Positions 15,517 through 22,833 of a stretch of 33,659 nt of DNA are shown in pieces (position 1 is the stretch's first letter; each line of letters starts with the position of its first letter). Source of the DNA: Rhodopseudomonas pentothenatexigens (GTDB lineage Bacteria > Pseudomonadota > Alphaproteobacteria > Rhizobiales > Xanthobacteraceae). The position numbers and the translations under genes are program-made. Under the pieces are notes generated by a model. That model was not told the DNA's origin. It saw nothing but the letters and a program-made list of their open reading frames with translations, and ran no database searches. Location of the stretch: contig NZ_UFQQ01000039.1 in assembly GCF_900218015.1 (NCBI RefSeq), positions 1 through 33,659 on the forward strand, read 5' to 3'.

Positions 15517-16632
15517 GTGTCCGATTCCACGGCGACGGCAACCCAAGGCTCGTTGCTCGACGAACTCGAATGCGCGATTCAGACTGGTTCGGCAGAGCGC
15601 CGTCTCGAGACTTTACGTCGCATCACGGACCTCTTCCTGAGCGACAGCAACAGATTCAATGAAGATCAGATCGCCGTTTTCGACCAAGTCCTTGGTCATC
15701 TGATCAGAAAGATCGAAACGCGCGCTCTGGCCGAGCTGAGCGTTCGGCTGGCCCCTATCGACAACGCGCCCCTCGAAACGATCAGAAGCCTGGCGAGAAG
15801 CGACGATATCGAAGTCGCTGGACCGGTGCTCGAGGAATCGGCGCGATTGACGACAAGCGATCTGGTGGACATCGCTAGGACCAAGGGGCAGGCTCATTTG
15901 ATCGCGATTTCCGGCCGCCCGACACTGACCCACCCGGTGACGGATGTACTGGTGGCGCGAGGAAACATGGAGGTCTACCACCGGCTGCTGAGCAATGAGA
16001 CGTCGTCGATTTCGGCGGCCGGTTTCACCGTGCTCGCCAAAGCCGCCGAACACGATGAGCTCCTTGCCGAAAAAGCCGGCCGGCGCATCGATATCCCGAT
16101 CAAGCTGCTACGCGATCTGTTGTTGAAGGCGAAAGAAGCGGTCCGCGAGCGGCTGCTGGCGGTGATGCCGGAAAAAGTTCGCAACGAGGTCCAGCATGTT
16201 CTGAATTCCGTGGTGCAGGCCGTGGGCCACGAGGCCTCACAGCCGCGTGATTACGCCGCTGCCCGCAGGTTCGTCGAACTTCTCAAGGAAAAAGGCGAAC
16301 TGCAGGAAAAGGATCTGCTGCGGTTCGCAAAGGCTCGCCAATACGAGGAAACGGTTGCAGCGCTGTCGCTGCTGGCATCCACTCCGATCGACATCCTCAA
16401 ACCGCTGATGCAGAGCCCGCGCTGCGACGGCCTGCTGGTGCCGTGCCGCGCCGCCGACTTCCGGTGGGAGACGGTCAGCGCGATCCTGCAGATGCGGTTT
16501 TCGGGAGCCCCACTCTCGACACCCGAGCTCGACCAGATCGGGCAGGAGTTTGCGAAACTGTCGAAAGCCAGCGCACAGCGGATGCTCAGGTTCTGGAAAG
16601 TGCGGGAAAGCACTCAGGCGAGCGCCTCGTAA
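15517..16632 (+). CDS. DUF2336 domain-containing protein
   Basis: 371 residues. GTG 15517 is chosen because GGGAGG (15502-15507) is placed 9 bases before it; the upstream in-frame ATG at 15469 lacks a ribosome site. The DUF2336 hallmark is the helical-repeat segment PLETIRSLARSDDIEVAGPV, then LEESARLTTSDLVDIARTKG and QAHLIAISGR (about residues 70-135). The rest is all-helical. DUF2336 is largely alphaproteobacterial, of unknown biochemical role, and resembles HEAT/ARM-type scaffolds. No membrane segment or signal peptide is visible. The PilZ gene follows after 42 bases with its own GGGAGG, so the two are likely co-transcribed, and the CtrA-like box may control both. Confidence 0.85.
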   Translation: MSDSTATATQGSLLDELECAIQTGSAERRLETLRRITDLFLSDSNRFNEDQIAVFDQVLGHLIRKIETRALAELSVRLAPIDNAPLETIRSLARSDDIEVAGPVLEESARLTTSDLVDIARTKGQAHLIAISGRPTLTHPVTDVLVARGNMEVYHRLLSNETSSISAAGFTVLAKAAEHDELLAEKAGRRIDIPIKLLRDLLLKAKEAVRERLLAVMPEKVRNEVQHVLNSVVQAVGHEASQPRDYAAARRFVELLKEKGELQEKDLLRFAKARQYEETVAALSLLASTPIDILKPLMQSPRCDGLLVPCRAADFRWETVSAILQMRFSGAPLSTPELDQIGQEFAKLSKASAQRMLRFWKVRESTQASAS

Positions 16633-16674
16633 CAGCCTGGAAACCGCTGCGATCGGTACTGGGAGGAGGCCGCA

Positions 16675-16959
16675 ATGAGCTGGGACAAGCGCAAGGCAAA
16701 ACGTGTGCAATTTCAACACGCCGACGGCATCGATGTCTGCATCGTCAGTGTCGACGGTGTATGGCGACGCGAGGGCAGGCTTTTGGATATCTCCGAGTCC
16801 GGAGTTCTGCTGAGCTGCACCGGCTCGCTCCAGGGGCTGGACCTCAGAACCTTTCTGCTGGAGTTCAGGCCGAAGCGCATGGCCAGCCGGCTCTGTGCGG
16901 TGGTGCGGATCGAGGCCGGCCGGATCGCGGCGCGTTTCATCAAGGAAACGGCCCGTTGA
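16675..16959 (+). CDS. Single-domain PilZ protein (predicted c-di-GMP receptor)
   Basis: 94 residues. The RxxxR motif is Arg6/Arg10 (KRKAKRVQF) and the (D/N)xSxxG motif is D38, S40, G43 (DISESGVLL), together the c-di-GMP-binding signature of PilZ domains. The ribosome site GGGAGG lies 11 bases upstream. It has nothing beyond the PilZ fold, so it would act by binding partners in response to c-di-GMP; the DUF2336 protein encoded just upstream is the obvious candidate. Its stop abuts the end of mtaB, which is convergent (1 base apart). Confidence 0.85.
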   Translation: MSWDKRKAKRVQFQHADGIDVCIVSVDGVWRREGRLLDISESGVLLSCTGSLQGLDLRTFLLEFRPKRMASRLCAVVRIEAGRIAARFIKETAR

Positions 16960-16960
16960 T

Positions 16961-18235
16961 CTAATAGACTGCAAGCCTTGCGCCGTCGTGCCCGGCCATC
17001 GTCAGCCGCCGCACCGTGCCGGGCGTCTCGTCGCCGATCGCGACCGGGAGGAAGTGCTCGGTGCGGCCCTGCGTCGGGCTCTCGATCAGCACCGAGCGCG
17101 TCGTCCCAACCTCCGCGGCCAGCCGTCGCCGCAGCGCGGCTTCGCCGGCCGCACGCAACCGCGCGGCGCGCTCGCGAATGACCCGGCCGTCGAGTTGCGG
17201 CATCCGCGCCGCTGGGGTGCCGGGCCGTGGCGAATAGGGAAAGACGTGCAGAAAGGTCAGGCCGCAGTCCTCGACGAGGTCGAGCGAGCGCTGAAACATG
17301 TCGTCGGTCTCGGTCGGGAAGCCGGCGATCAGATCGGCGCCGAACGCGATGTCCGGCCGCAGCCGCCGTACCTCCTCACAGAATGCGATCGCATCGGCGC
17401 GGGCGTGCCGGCGCTTCATCCGCTTCAGGATCAGATCGTCGCCGGCCTGCAGCGACAGATGCAGATGAGGCATCAGCCGCTCCTCGGTTGCCAGCGCGTC
17501 GAGCAGGTCGCGATCGGCTTCGATCGAGTCGATCGAGGAGATCCGCAGCCGCTGCAGCTCGGGGACGTGGCGCAACACCTTCTTGATCAGGCTGCCGAGC
17601 TTCGGCGCGCCCGGCAGGTCGGGGCCGTAGCTGGTGAGGTCGACGCCGGTCAGGACGATCTCGGCATGGCCACGCTCGGCCAGCCGCCGCACCTGCTCGA
17701 CCACCGCGCCGACCGGCACCGAGCGGGAATTCCCGCGGCCATACGGGATGATGCAGAAGGTGCAGCGATGGTCGCAGCCGTTCTGCACCTGTACGAACAC
17801 CCGCGGCAGTCCGCTCTGGTAACCGTCGACCAGATGCGGCGCCATGTCGCGCACCGCCATGATGTCGGCGACTGCGATCTTCTGCTCGGTGTCGAGCCCG
17901 AAGCTAGGTAGTGCGTCGAGCGCGTCCTTGGCGGCGTGCCAGGCGTCGCCGCGGGTCTTGTCGTCGTTGCCGATGACGCGGTCGACTTCGGCCATCGCGG
18001 CGAATGTCGCCGGTTCGGTCTGAGCCGCGCAGCCGGTCACGATGATTCGGACCTCGGGGCGCGCGCGCTTCAGCTTGCGGATCTGCTGTCGCGCCTGCGC
18101 CACCGCCTCATTGGTCACCGCGCAGCTGTTGACCACGATGGTGTCAGTGAGCCCGGCGCCTTCCGCCTCGCGCCGGATCAGCTCGGACTCGAACGCGTTG
18201 AGGCGGCAGCCGAAAGTGACGACCTCGACGGCCAT
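16961..18235 (-). CDS. mtaB: tRNA (t6A37) methylthiotransferase MtaB
   Basis: 424 residues, the usual length. It is a radical-SAM methylthiotransferase that converts t6A37 to ms2t6A37 in ANN-decoding tRNAs. The N-terminal UPF0004 domain has cluster cysteines C10 (TFGCRLN), C38 (VNSCAVT) and C69 (VTGCAAQ). The radical-SAM motif CDHRCTFC gives C154, C158 and C161. The TRAM-like C-terminus is HFLPVAIGDETPG... The RLN after C10 and the overall motif set favour MtaB over MiaB or RimO. Its ATG overlaps the dapF stop by one base (TAATG), so translation is coupled. Confidence 0.94.
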   Translation of the reverse strand: MAVEVVTFGCRLNAFESELIRREAEGAGLTDTIVVNSCAVTNEAVAQARQQIRKLKRARPEVRIIVTGCAAQTEPATFAAMAEVDRVIGNDDKTRGDAWHAAKDALDALPSFGLDTEQKIAVADIMAVRDMAPHLVDGYQSGLPRVFVQVQNGCDHRCTFCIIPYGRGNSRSVPVGAVVEQVRRLAERGHAEIVLTGVDLTSYGPDLPGAPKLGSLIKKVLRHVPELQRLRISSIDSIEADRDLLDALATEERLMPHLHLSLQAGDDLILKRMKRRHARADAIAFCEEVRRLRPDIAFGADLIAGFPTETDDMFQRSLDLVEDCGLTFLHVFPYSPRPGTPAARMPQLDGRVIRERAARLRAAGEAALRRRLAAEVGTTRSVLIESPTQGRTEHFLPVAIGDETPGTVRRLTMAGHDGARLAVY

Positions 18236-19116
18236 TACGCGGTGGTCGAAGCGCGTGCGACGGCGAACAGCGCCGGATCGAACCGGCCCTCGAACTCGAA
18301 CTCGGCGCCGCCGGTCATCAGCACATGGTTATCGCTGTCGCGCCATGCGATGGTCAGTCGGCCGCCCGGCAGCGTCATCTCGACCGTCCGCTCGGTGCGC
18401 TTCAGCCGTGCCGCCGAGACCGCGGTGGCGCAGGCTGCCGAGCCGCACGCCTTGGTCAGGCCGGCGCCGCGCTCCCAGGTCCGCATCGTGATGTGCTGAC
18501 GATCGACGATATGGGCGAGCGTGATGTTGGCGCGCTCGGGAAACACCGGATGGTTTTCGAGCAGCGGCCCGAACCGGCCGAGATCATAGGCCTCGATGTC
18601 GTCGACCCAGAACACGGCGTGCGGATTGCCCATGCTGACCACCGACGGCGTGTGCAGGATCGGCGCGTCGATCGGCCCGATCTGCAACTCGATGCCGCGG
18701 GTGTCGCGAAACTCTTCGGCGAGCGGGATGTCCTGCCAGCCGAACTTCGGCTCGCCCATGTCGACAGTGTAGAGACCGTCGGCCGGGCCGCGCCAGCAGT
18801 TGAGCAGCCCGGCGCGGGTCTCGAAGGTCAAGCCGCTCTTGTCTGTACCGGCGAACATCTGCCGCGCGACGCAGCGCATGCCGTTACCGCAGGCGCCGGA
18901 TTCGGAGCCGTCATTGTTGTAGATCCGGACGAAGGCTTCGGTGCCGGGCAGCCGGGCCGGCTGCAGCAGCATCAACTGATCGTAGGGGACATGCGCCGCC
19001 ACTGCCCGCGCATCGGCAGGCGTCACAGGCGCCGGCTGATCGCGCAGGTCGACCACCACGATCTCGTTGCCGATGCCGTTCATCTTGGCGAACAGGCGGT
19101 TGTCCAGCGCGCTCAT
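18235..19116 (-). CDS. dapF: Diaminopimelate epimerase
   Basis: 293 residues from ATG 19116 ([20 protein letters not shown]); the open frame runs further upstream without family similarity. It interconverts LL- and meso-diaminopimelate for lysine and peptidoglycan synthesis. The two catalytic cysteines are C76 in GACGNGMRC and C224 in [20 protein letters not shown] at the start, [12 protein letters not shown] and [11 protein letters not shown] are family motifs. dapF-mtaB order with a one-base overlap is a common alphaproteobacterial arrangement. Confidence 0.96.
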   Translation of the reverse strand: MSALDNRLFAKMNGIGNEIVVVDLRDQPAPVTPADARAVAAHVPYDQLMLLQPARLPGTEAFVRIYNNDGSESGACGNGMRCVARQMFAGTDKSGLTFETRAGLLNCWRGPADGLYTVDMGEPKFGWQDIPLAEEFRDTRGIELQIGPIDAPILHTPSVVSMGNPHAVFWVDDIEAYDLGRFGPLLENHPVFPERANITLAHIVDRQHITMRTWERGAGLTKACGSAACATAVSAARLKRTERTVEMTLPGGRLTIAWRDSDNHVLMTGGAEFEFEGRFDPALFAVARASTTA

Positions 19117-19352
19117 GCTCTCGTCCTCGCCGCGCCTATATGGCGAACCCCGCCCGGTTTGGCCAGTCTGCCGCCCACACCGGCGCACGGCCACAGGGAA
19201 GCCACACCGCCATCGCATGGCTCCCCGGGACGGGACGAAATCGCGGATCGGATGTTATGAGAAGCCGCTCGACTCGGTGACTCGCGCGAACTCCGATGCT
19301 GCGCCACGCGGGAAGGTCGGGCGACGTTCGCGGTGGCCTTGGGAGAGATGGA

Positions 19353-20147
19353 ATGGAACGCCCCTGCCTGTTTGGTCTTGCGCGCGTCGGGCTGATGCCG
19401 GCGCTGGTGCTGACGCTCGGCATCGCCGGCGCATCGGCCCAGACCGCCCCCGACGCCGGCAAGGACGCCAAGGACAAGCCGCCGGCCGCAGCACCGGCGC
19501 AGGCCCAGACACCACCGGTACAGCCGGCCCCGGCTCAGGCCGCGCCGGCGCCTGCCACCCCTGCCCCAGTCACGCCGCCGGCCGCGAGCGAAACGCCGGC
19601 CGCGACGCCGGCTCCCACCACGCCCCCGGCTCCGTCGGCGACCCAGACCCCGGCGGCGCCGGCCGCTCCGGCGCCGGTGCAGACCGCCGATCCGTTCGGC
19701 GAAGAGAGCACGCTGGAGCCGAAGACGGTGGTGATCCTGAAGGGCAAGGCGAACTGGGACAACGCTTTCGACAGCCTGATGGACGCGTTCAAGTCACTGA
19801 CCGCGCTGCTCGACAAGCAGGGGATCGCGCCGAACGGCAACCCGATGATCGTCTACACCTCGACCGACGACGCCGGCTTCACCTTCCAGGCCGAAGTGCC
19901 GGTGCCGCAGGAGCCGAAGAACCTCGGCAAGTCGATGAGCATCGGCAAATCGCCCGACGGCAAGGCGCTGAAATTCGTTCACCGCGGCTCTTACGACAAC
20001 ATGGACAATACCTACGAGGCGATCACCAATTTCCTCGACGAGAAGAAGCTCGAGGCCAAGGATACCTTCATCGAGGAGTACGTCACCGACCCGCTGAAGA
20101 CCGCCGAAGACAAGCTGGTGATCAACGTTTATGTGCCGATGAAATGA
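19353..20147 (+). CDS. Exported protein with Pro/Ala linker and GyrI-like domain
   Basis: 264 residues from ATG 19353 with GGGAGA upstream. A signal peptide (about 1-28, GLMPALVLTLGIAGASAQ) is followed by ~85 residues of very Ala/Pro/Thr-rich low-complexity linker (about 30-115). The ~150-residue C-terminal domain (TVVILKGKANWDNAFDSLMD, then NPMIVYTSTDDAGFTFQAEV, KFVHRGSYDNMDNTYEAI and FIEEYVTDPLKTAEDKL) has the order of the GyrI-like / AraC effector-binding small-molecule fold. A secreted or periplasmic GyrI-like domain suggests binding of a hydrophobic ligand; the ligand is unknown. Its stop overlaps the SIMPL gene's start (ATGA), so the two are translated together. Confidence 0.8.
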   Translation: MERPCLFGLARVGLMPALVLTLGIAGASAQTAPDAGKDAKDKPPAAAPAQAQTPPVQPAPAQAAPAPATPAPVTPPAASETPAATPAPTTPPAPSATQTPAAPAAPAPVQTADPFGEESTLEPKTVVILKGKANWDNAFDSLMDAFKSLTALLDKQGIAPNGNPMIVYTSTDDAGFTFQAEVPVPQEPKNLGKSMSIGKSPDGKALKFVHRGSYDNMDNTYEAITNFLDEKKLEAKDTFIEEYVTDPLKTAEDKLVINVYVPMK

Positions 20148-20842
20148 ACAAGCTCAGCCCTCTCACCACCGCCATCGCCGCCTGCTGCCTGCTCGTTGCG
20201 CTCCCGGCCCGCGCCCAGGATGCGCCGCCGCCCGGCATCGTCGTGCACGGCGAAGCTCAGAAGTCGGTCGCGCCCGACACCGCCCGGATCGAGGCCGGGG
20301 TGTCGAACTTCGCCAAATCCGCCCGCGCGGCGGCGGAAGCCACCAATCTGGCGATGGGCAAGGTGCTGCTGGAGTTGAAGAACGCCGGCGTCGACGCCAA
20401 GGACATTCAGACCTCGCAAATATCGCTGCAGCCGCAATATGCCGACCGGCCGGGGCCCAGCGAGATCACCGGCTACGTGGCCAAGAACATCGTGTCGGTG
20501 CGGGTCCGCGACATCGCCGCGGTGGCGGGCATTCTCGATCGGCTGATGGTGGCCGGCGCCAATGAGGTTCGCGGCATCAGCTTCATGGTCAGCGATGCCT
20601 CGAAGCTGCTCGACGAAGCGCGCACCGAAGCGGTCGCCGATGCCCGCCGCAAGGCCGAGATCTACGCCCGCGCGGCAGGTCTCACGCTCGGGGCGCCGCT
20701 GTCGATCGCGGAAGATTCCGCCCCTGGTGTGATGCCGATGCGCAAAATGGCGGCCGACTTTGCCGCCGGTGCTCAGGTCGCGCCGGGCGAGCAGACACTG
20801 AACGTGTCGGTGACGGTGAACTGGGCCATCAAGGCGCAGTAA
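20144..20842 (+). CDS. Exported SIMPL (DUF541) domain protein
   Basis: 232 residues. The signal peptide is about 1-25 (LTTAIAACCLLVALPARAQ). The SIMPL/DUF541 domain follows with VHGEAQKSVAPDTARIEAGV, ELKNAGVDAKDIQTSQISLQ, ITGYVAKNIVSVRVRD and the C-terminal AVADARRKAEIYARAAGLTL, all typical. BP26 of Brucella and YggE of E. coli belong to this family; they form periplasmic ring-like oligomers linked to stress tolerance. The start ATG 20144 overlaps the stop of the GyrI-like gene by four bases. The following gene is convergent 9 bases away. Confidence 0.9.
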   Translation: MNKLSPLTTAIAACCLLVALPARAQDAPPPGIVVHGEAQKSVAPDTARIEAGVSNFAKSARAAAEATNLAMGKVLLELKNAGVDAKDIQTSQISLQPQYADRPGPSEITGYVAKNIVSVRVRDIAAVAGILDRLMVAGANEVRGISFMVSDASKLLDEARTEAVADARRKAEIYARAAGLTLGAPLSIAEDSAPGVMPMRKMAADFAAGAQVAPGEQTLNVSVTVNWAIKAQ

Positions 20843-20851
20843 GCACGGTGC

Positions 20852-21913
20852 TCACAGCTCGAACACCTGCCCTGGCTTCAGCGCCGGAAACCGCTCGCGC
20901 GGCACGCCGCCGGCGTCGAGCGCCGCATACAGCGCCTGCTCGGGGGCGTCGATCGCCTCGTCGGTGAGCTGGAAGGTGCCGTGGTGATTGGCGAGCGCTC
21001 GCTCGGCGCCGCAATCGGCCAGCGCCTTCACCGCATCGGCCGGGTTCATGTGCTGATCCTGCATGAACCAGCGCGGCTCGTAGGCGCCGATCGGTAGGAT
21101 CGCCAGCTTCAGCGGCGCATGCGCGTCGCGGACGCGGCGGAAGTGCCGGCCGTCGCCATAGCCGGAATCGCACACCACGTAGATCCTGCCCGCCGGGGTT
21201 TCGATCACGAAGCTCGCCCACAGCGTGCGGTTGCGGTCGAACAGGCCGCGCGCGGTCCAGTGCCGGGTCGGGACCAGCGTCACCGCGACGCGGTCATTGA
21301 GTTCGACGCGGTCGCTCCAGTCGTAAGCTTCGGGACGGATCGCGCCGTCGTGCGCCGTCATGGTCAGATCATTGCCGAGCGGCGTGATCACCCGCGGCGC
21401 ATGCGCGGCGGCGAGCCGCGACAGCGTTGCGAGGTCGAGATGATCGTAATGGCCGTGCGATACCAGCACCACGTCGATCTTCGGCAGTTTCTCGAAGGCG
21501 ATGCCCGGATCGTTGTGCCGCTTCGGCCCGGCGAAACTGACCGGCGACACCCGCTCCGACCACACCGGATCGATCAGGATGTTGAGCCCGCCGGTCTGGA
21601 GCAGCCAGCTGGCGTGGCCGATGTAAGCGAGCCGCGCGCTTGCGCCATCGACGCGCGGCGGCGGGGTGTCGGCGAACGGGCTCGGCGCCCAGTCCGGCCA
21701 TTGCGCCGGCTTGTGGCTGAACCGCCAGCGCAGCACGTCGAGGAAGCTCTTCGGCGGCGCGCCGTCGGGATCGAAAAACCGCGTGCCATCGAAGTGATCG
21801 GTGACCGGGCCTTGGTAATAGGTCATGCGGGAGATCCAGAGGGAGGAAAGCCCGGCCGTGGTGGCAAGGCCGGCAGCAGTCGCCAGCAGGCGGCGGCGTG
21901 TGATCGCGTTCAT
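20852..21913 (-). CDS. MBL-fold metallohydrolase, NAPE-PLD-like, probably exported
   Basis: 353 residues from ATG 21913 (MNAITRRRLLATAAG); the upstream open frame overlaps the toxin gene and is rejected. The N-terminus has a twin-arginine-like RRRLLATAAGLATTAG segment, so Tat export or membrane anchoring is likely. The metal-binding motif is SHGHYDHLD (H153, H155, D157, H158), preceded by YIGHASWLL and ILIDPVWSERVSP and followed by VPTRHWTARGLFDRN, VCDSGYGDGRHF and NHHGTFQLTDE. These match the N-acylphosphatidylethanolamine phospholipase D / UlaG-like branch of the metallo-beta-lactamase superfamily. Phospholipid hydrolysis is possible, but the substrate is inferred. Confidence 0.85.
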   Translation of the reverse strand: MNAITRRRLLATAAGLATTAGLSSLWISRMTYYQGPVTDHFDGTRFFDPDGAPPKSFLDVLRWRFSHKPAQWPDWAPSPFADTPPPRVDGASARLAYIGHASWLLQTGGLNILIDPVWSERVSPVSFAGPKRHNDPGIAFEKLPKIDVVLVSHGHYDHLDLATLSRLAAAHAPRVITPLGNDLTMTAHDGAIRPEAYDWSDRVELNDRVAVTLVPTRHWTARGLFDRNRTLWASFVIETPAGRIYVVCDSGYGDGRHFRRVRDAHAPLKLAILPIGAYEPRWFMQDQHMNPADAVKALADCGAERALANHHGTFQLTDEAIDAPEQALYAALDAGGVPRERFPALKPGQVFEL

Positions 21914-21917
21914 TCGC

Positions 21918-22322
21918 TCATGCGCCGACCAGGGCAACGCCTTCTGCGGTCGCCGCCCGGACCAATGCCGCGTCGAGCGTCGCAAGCCCGATCCGCTCGC
22001 GCTGCGCCAGTTCGAGATAGGCGGCGTCGTAGAAGGTCAGGCGGTGGCGCTGGGCCAAGGCGAAGATCGGGTCTGCCGCGGGCGGCAGTGGCGCTATCGC
22101 GATGAGAATGCGTTCGATCCGGGCAAGCACTCCGTCGGCGGCTTCCGCTTTCATCCGACCTCGCCGAATCCCCATCAGGGCCGCATTGCGGAGCTCGAAC
22201 CACAAGATCGCAGGAGCTCGCGGCTCGCTGACTTTAGCGAGCTCAAGGGTTCGATCGGCAGCGGGGTGGTGTTCGTCGAAACACCAGGCGACGGCAGTCG
22301 AAGCATCCAACACGAATGCCAT
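21918..22322 (-). CDS. vapC: PIN-domain toxin, VapC-type
   Basis: 134 residues. PIN-domain ribonuclease residues are visible in order: D6 (FVLDAST), E43 (WFELRNA), D99 (TFYDAAYLELA) and D117 (TLDAAL). VapC toxins cleave RNA, often tRNA or rRNA, when freed from antitoxin. The ATG follows directly after the antitoxin stop (TGAATG), and the 3' end lies 4 bases from the MBL-fold gene's start, so that gene may be co-transcribed. Confidence 0.92.
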   Translation of the reverse strand: MAFVLDASTAVAWCFDEHHPAADRTLELAKVSEPRAPAILWFELRNAALMGIRRGRMKAEAADGVLARIERILIAIAPLPPAADPIFALAQRHRLTFYDAAYLELAQRERIGLATLDAALVRAATAEGVALVGA

Positions 22323-22568
22323 TCAGAACCGCCGCCCCTCGTCGCGCCAGGACAGAATCTCCTCGACCGTCGCAGGTCCGTTTGCCTTGCGGAGCTGCTT
22401 GAGCTCTTCGATGGCCTGCACAACATCCGCGGAACGCTCCTGGGCCGGTGCCGCGACGTCCCGCGCATGCACCCCATCACGGCTGATCGTCACCGTTTCG
22501 CCGCGCTCGACCTCATCGAGCAGTTTCGCAATGTTGGCCCGCGCATCTGCCAGACTGACGTGCTTCAT
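22323..22568 (-). CDS. vapB: Antitoxin, Phd/YefM family
   Basis: 81 residues from ATG 22568 (MKHVSLADARANIAKLLDEV), preceded by AAGG; the longer open frame upstream is not supported. The N-terminal Phd/YefM DNA-binding domain is followed by a toxin-neutralising tail (TVEEILSWRDEGRRF). The usual antitoxin-first order and direct junction with the PIN toxin indicate autoregulation. A TATATT at 22598-22603 (minus strand) is a plausible -10 region. The VapB name is by partner; the fold is Phd-like rather than AbrB-like. Confidence 0.88.
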   Translation of the reverse strand: MKHVSLADARANIAKLLDEVERGETVTISRDGVHARDVAAPAQERSADVVQAIEELKQLRKANGPATVEEILSWRDEGRRF

Positions 22569-22653
22569 GACCTTGGACCTGGTTAACTTGCCGAAATATA
22601 GCGATTTTCTGCGTGGTCGGGAGTCCCGCCAGGGCGCCAAACAGTCGGATTTC

Positions 22654-22681
22654 TTGACTTCACGACGATGTCGCGTCTAGA
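22654..22681 (+). promoter_or_regulatory. Possible sigma-70-type promoter upstream of ffh
   Basis: TTGACT (22654-22659), 16-base spacer, TCTAGA (22676-22681). It is oriented towards ffh, 153 bases upstream of its ATG, and divergent from the antitoxin gene. The -10 match is only moderate. Confidence 0.35.
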
Positions 22682-22833
22682 TGCGCGCGAAATCTCGAAA
22701 AGTGCTCTTTTCGATCCGCCGACCGGTCCTGGAGGCCGGAGGTCAACGTCCGACAGCGCGATGCGCCCTCGGGCGCCATAAGTGTTTGGTTTTGTAGGCC
22801 TTTCGCCGGAAGGCCGTCGCTGGAATTGGGCCG

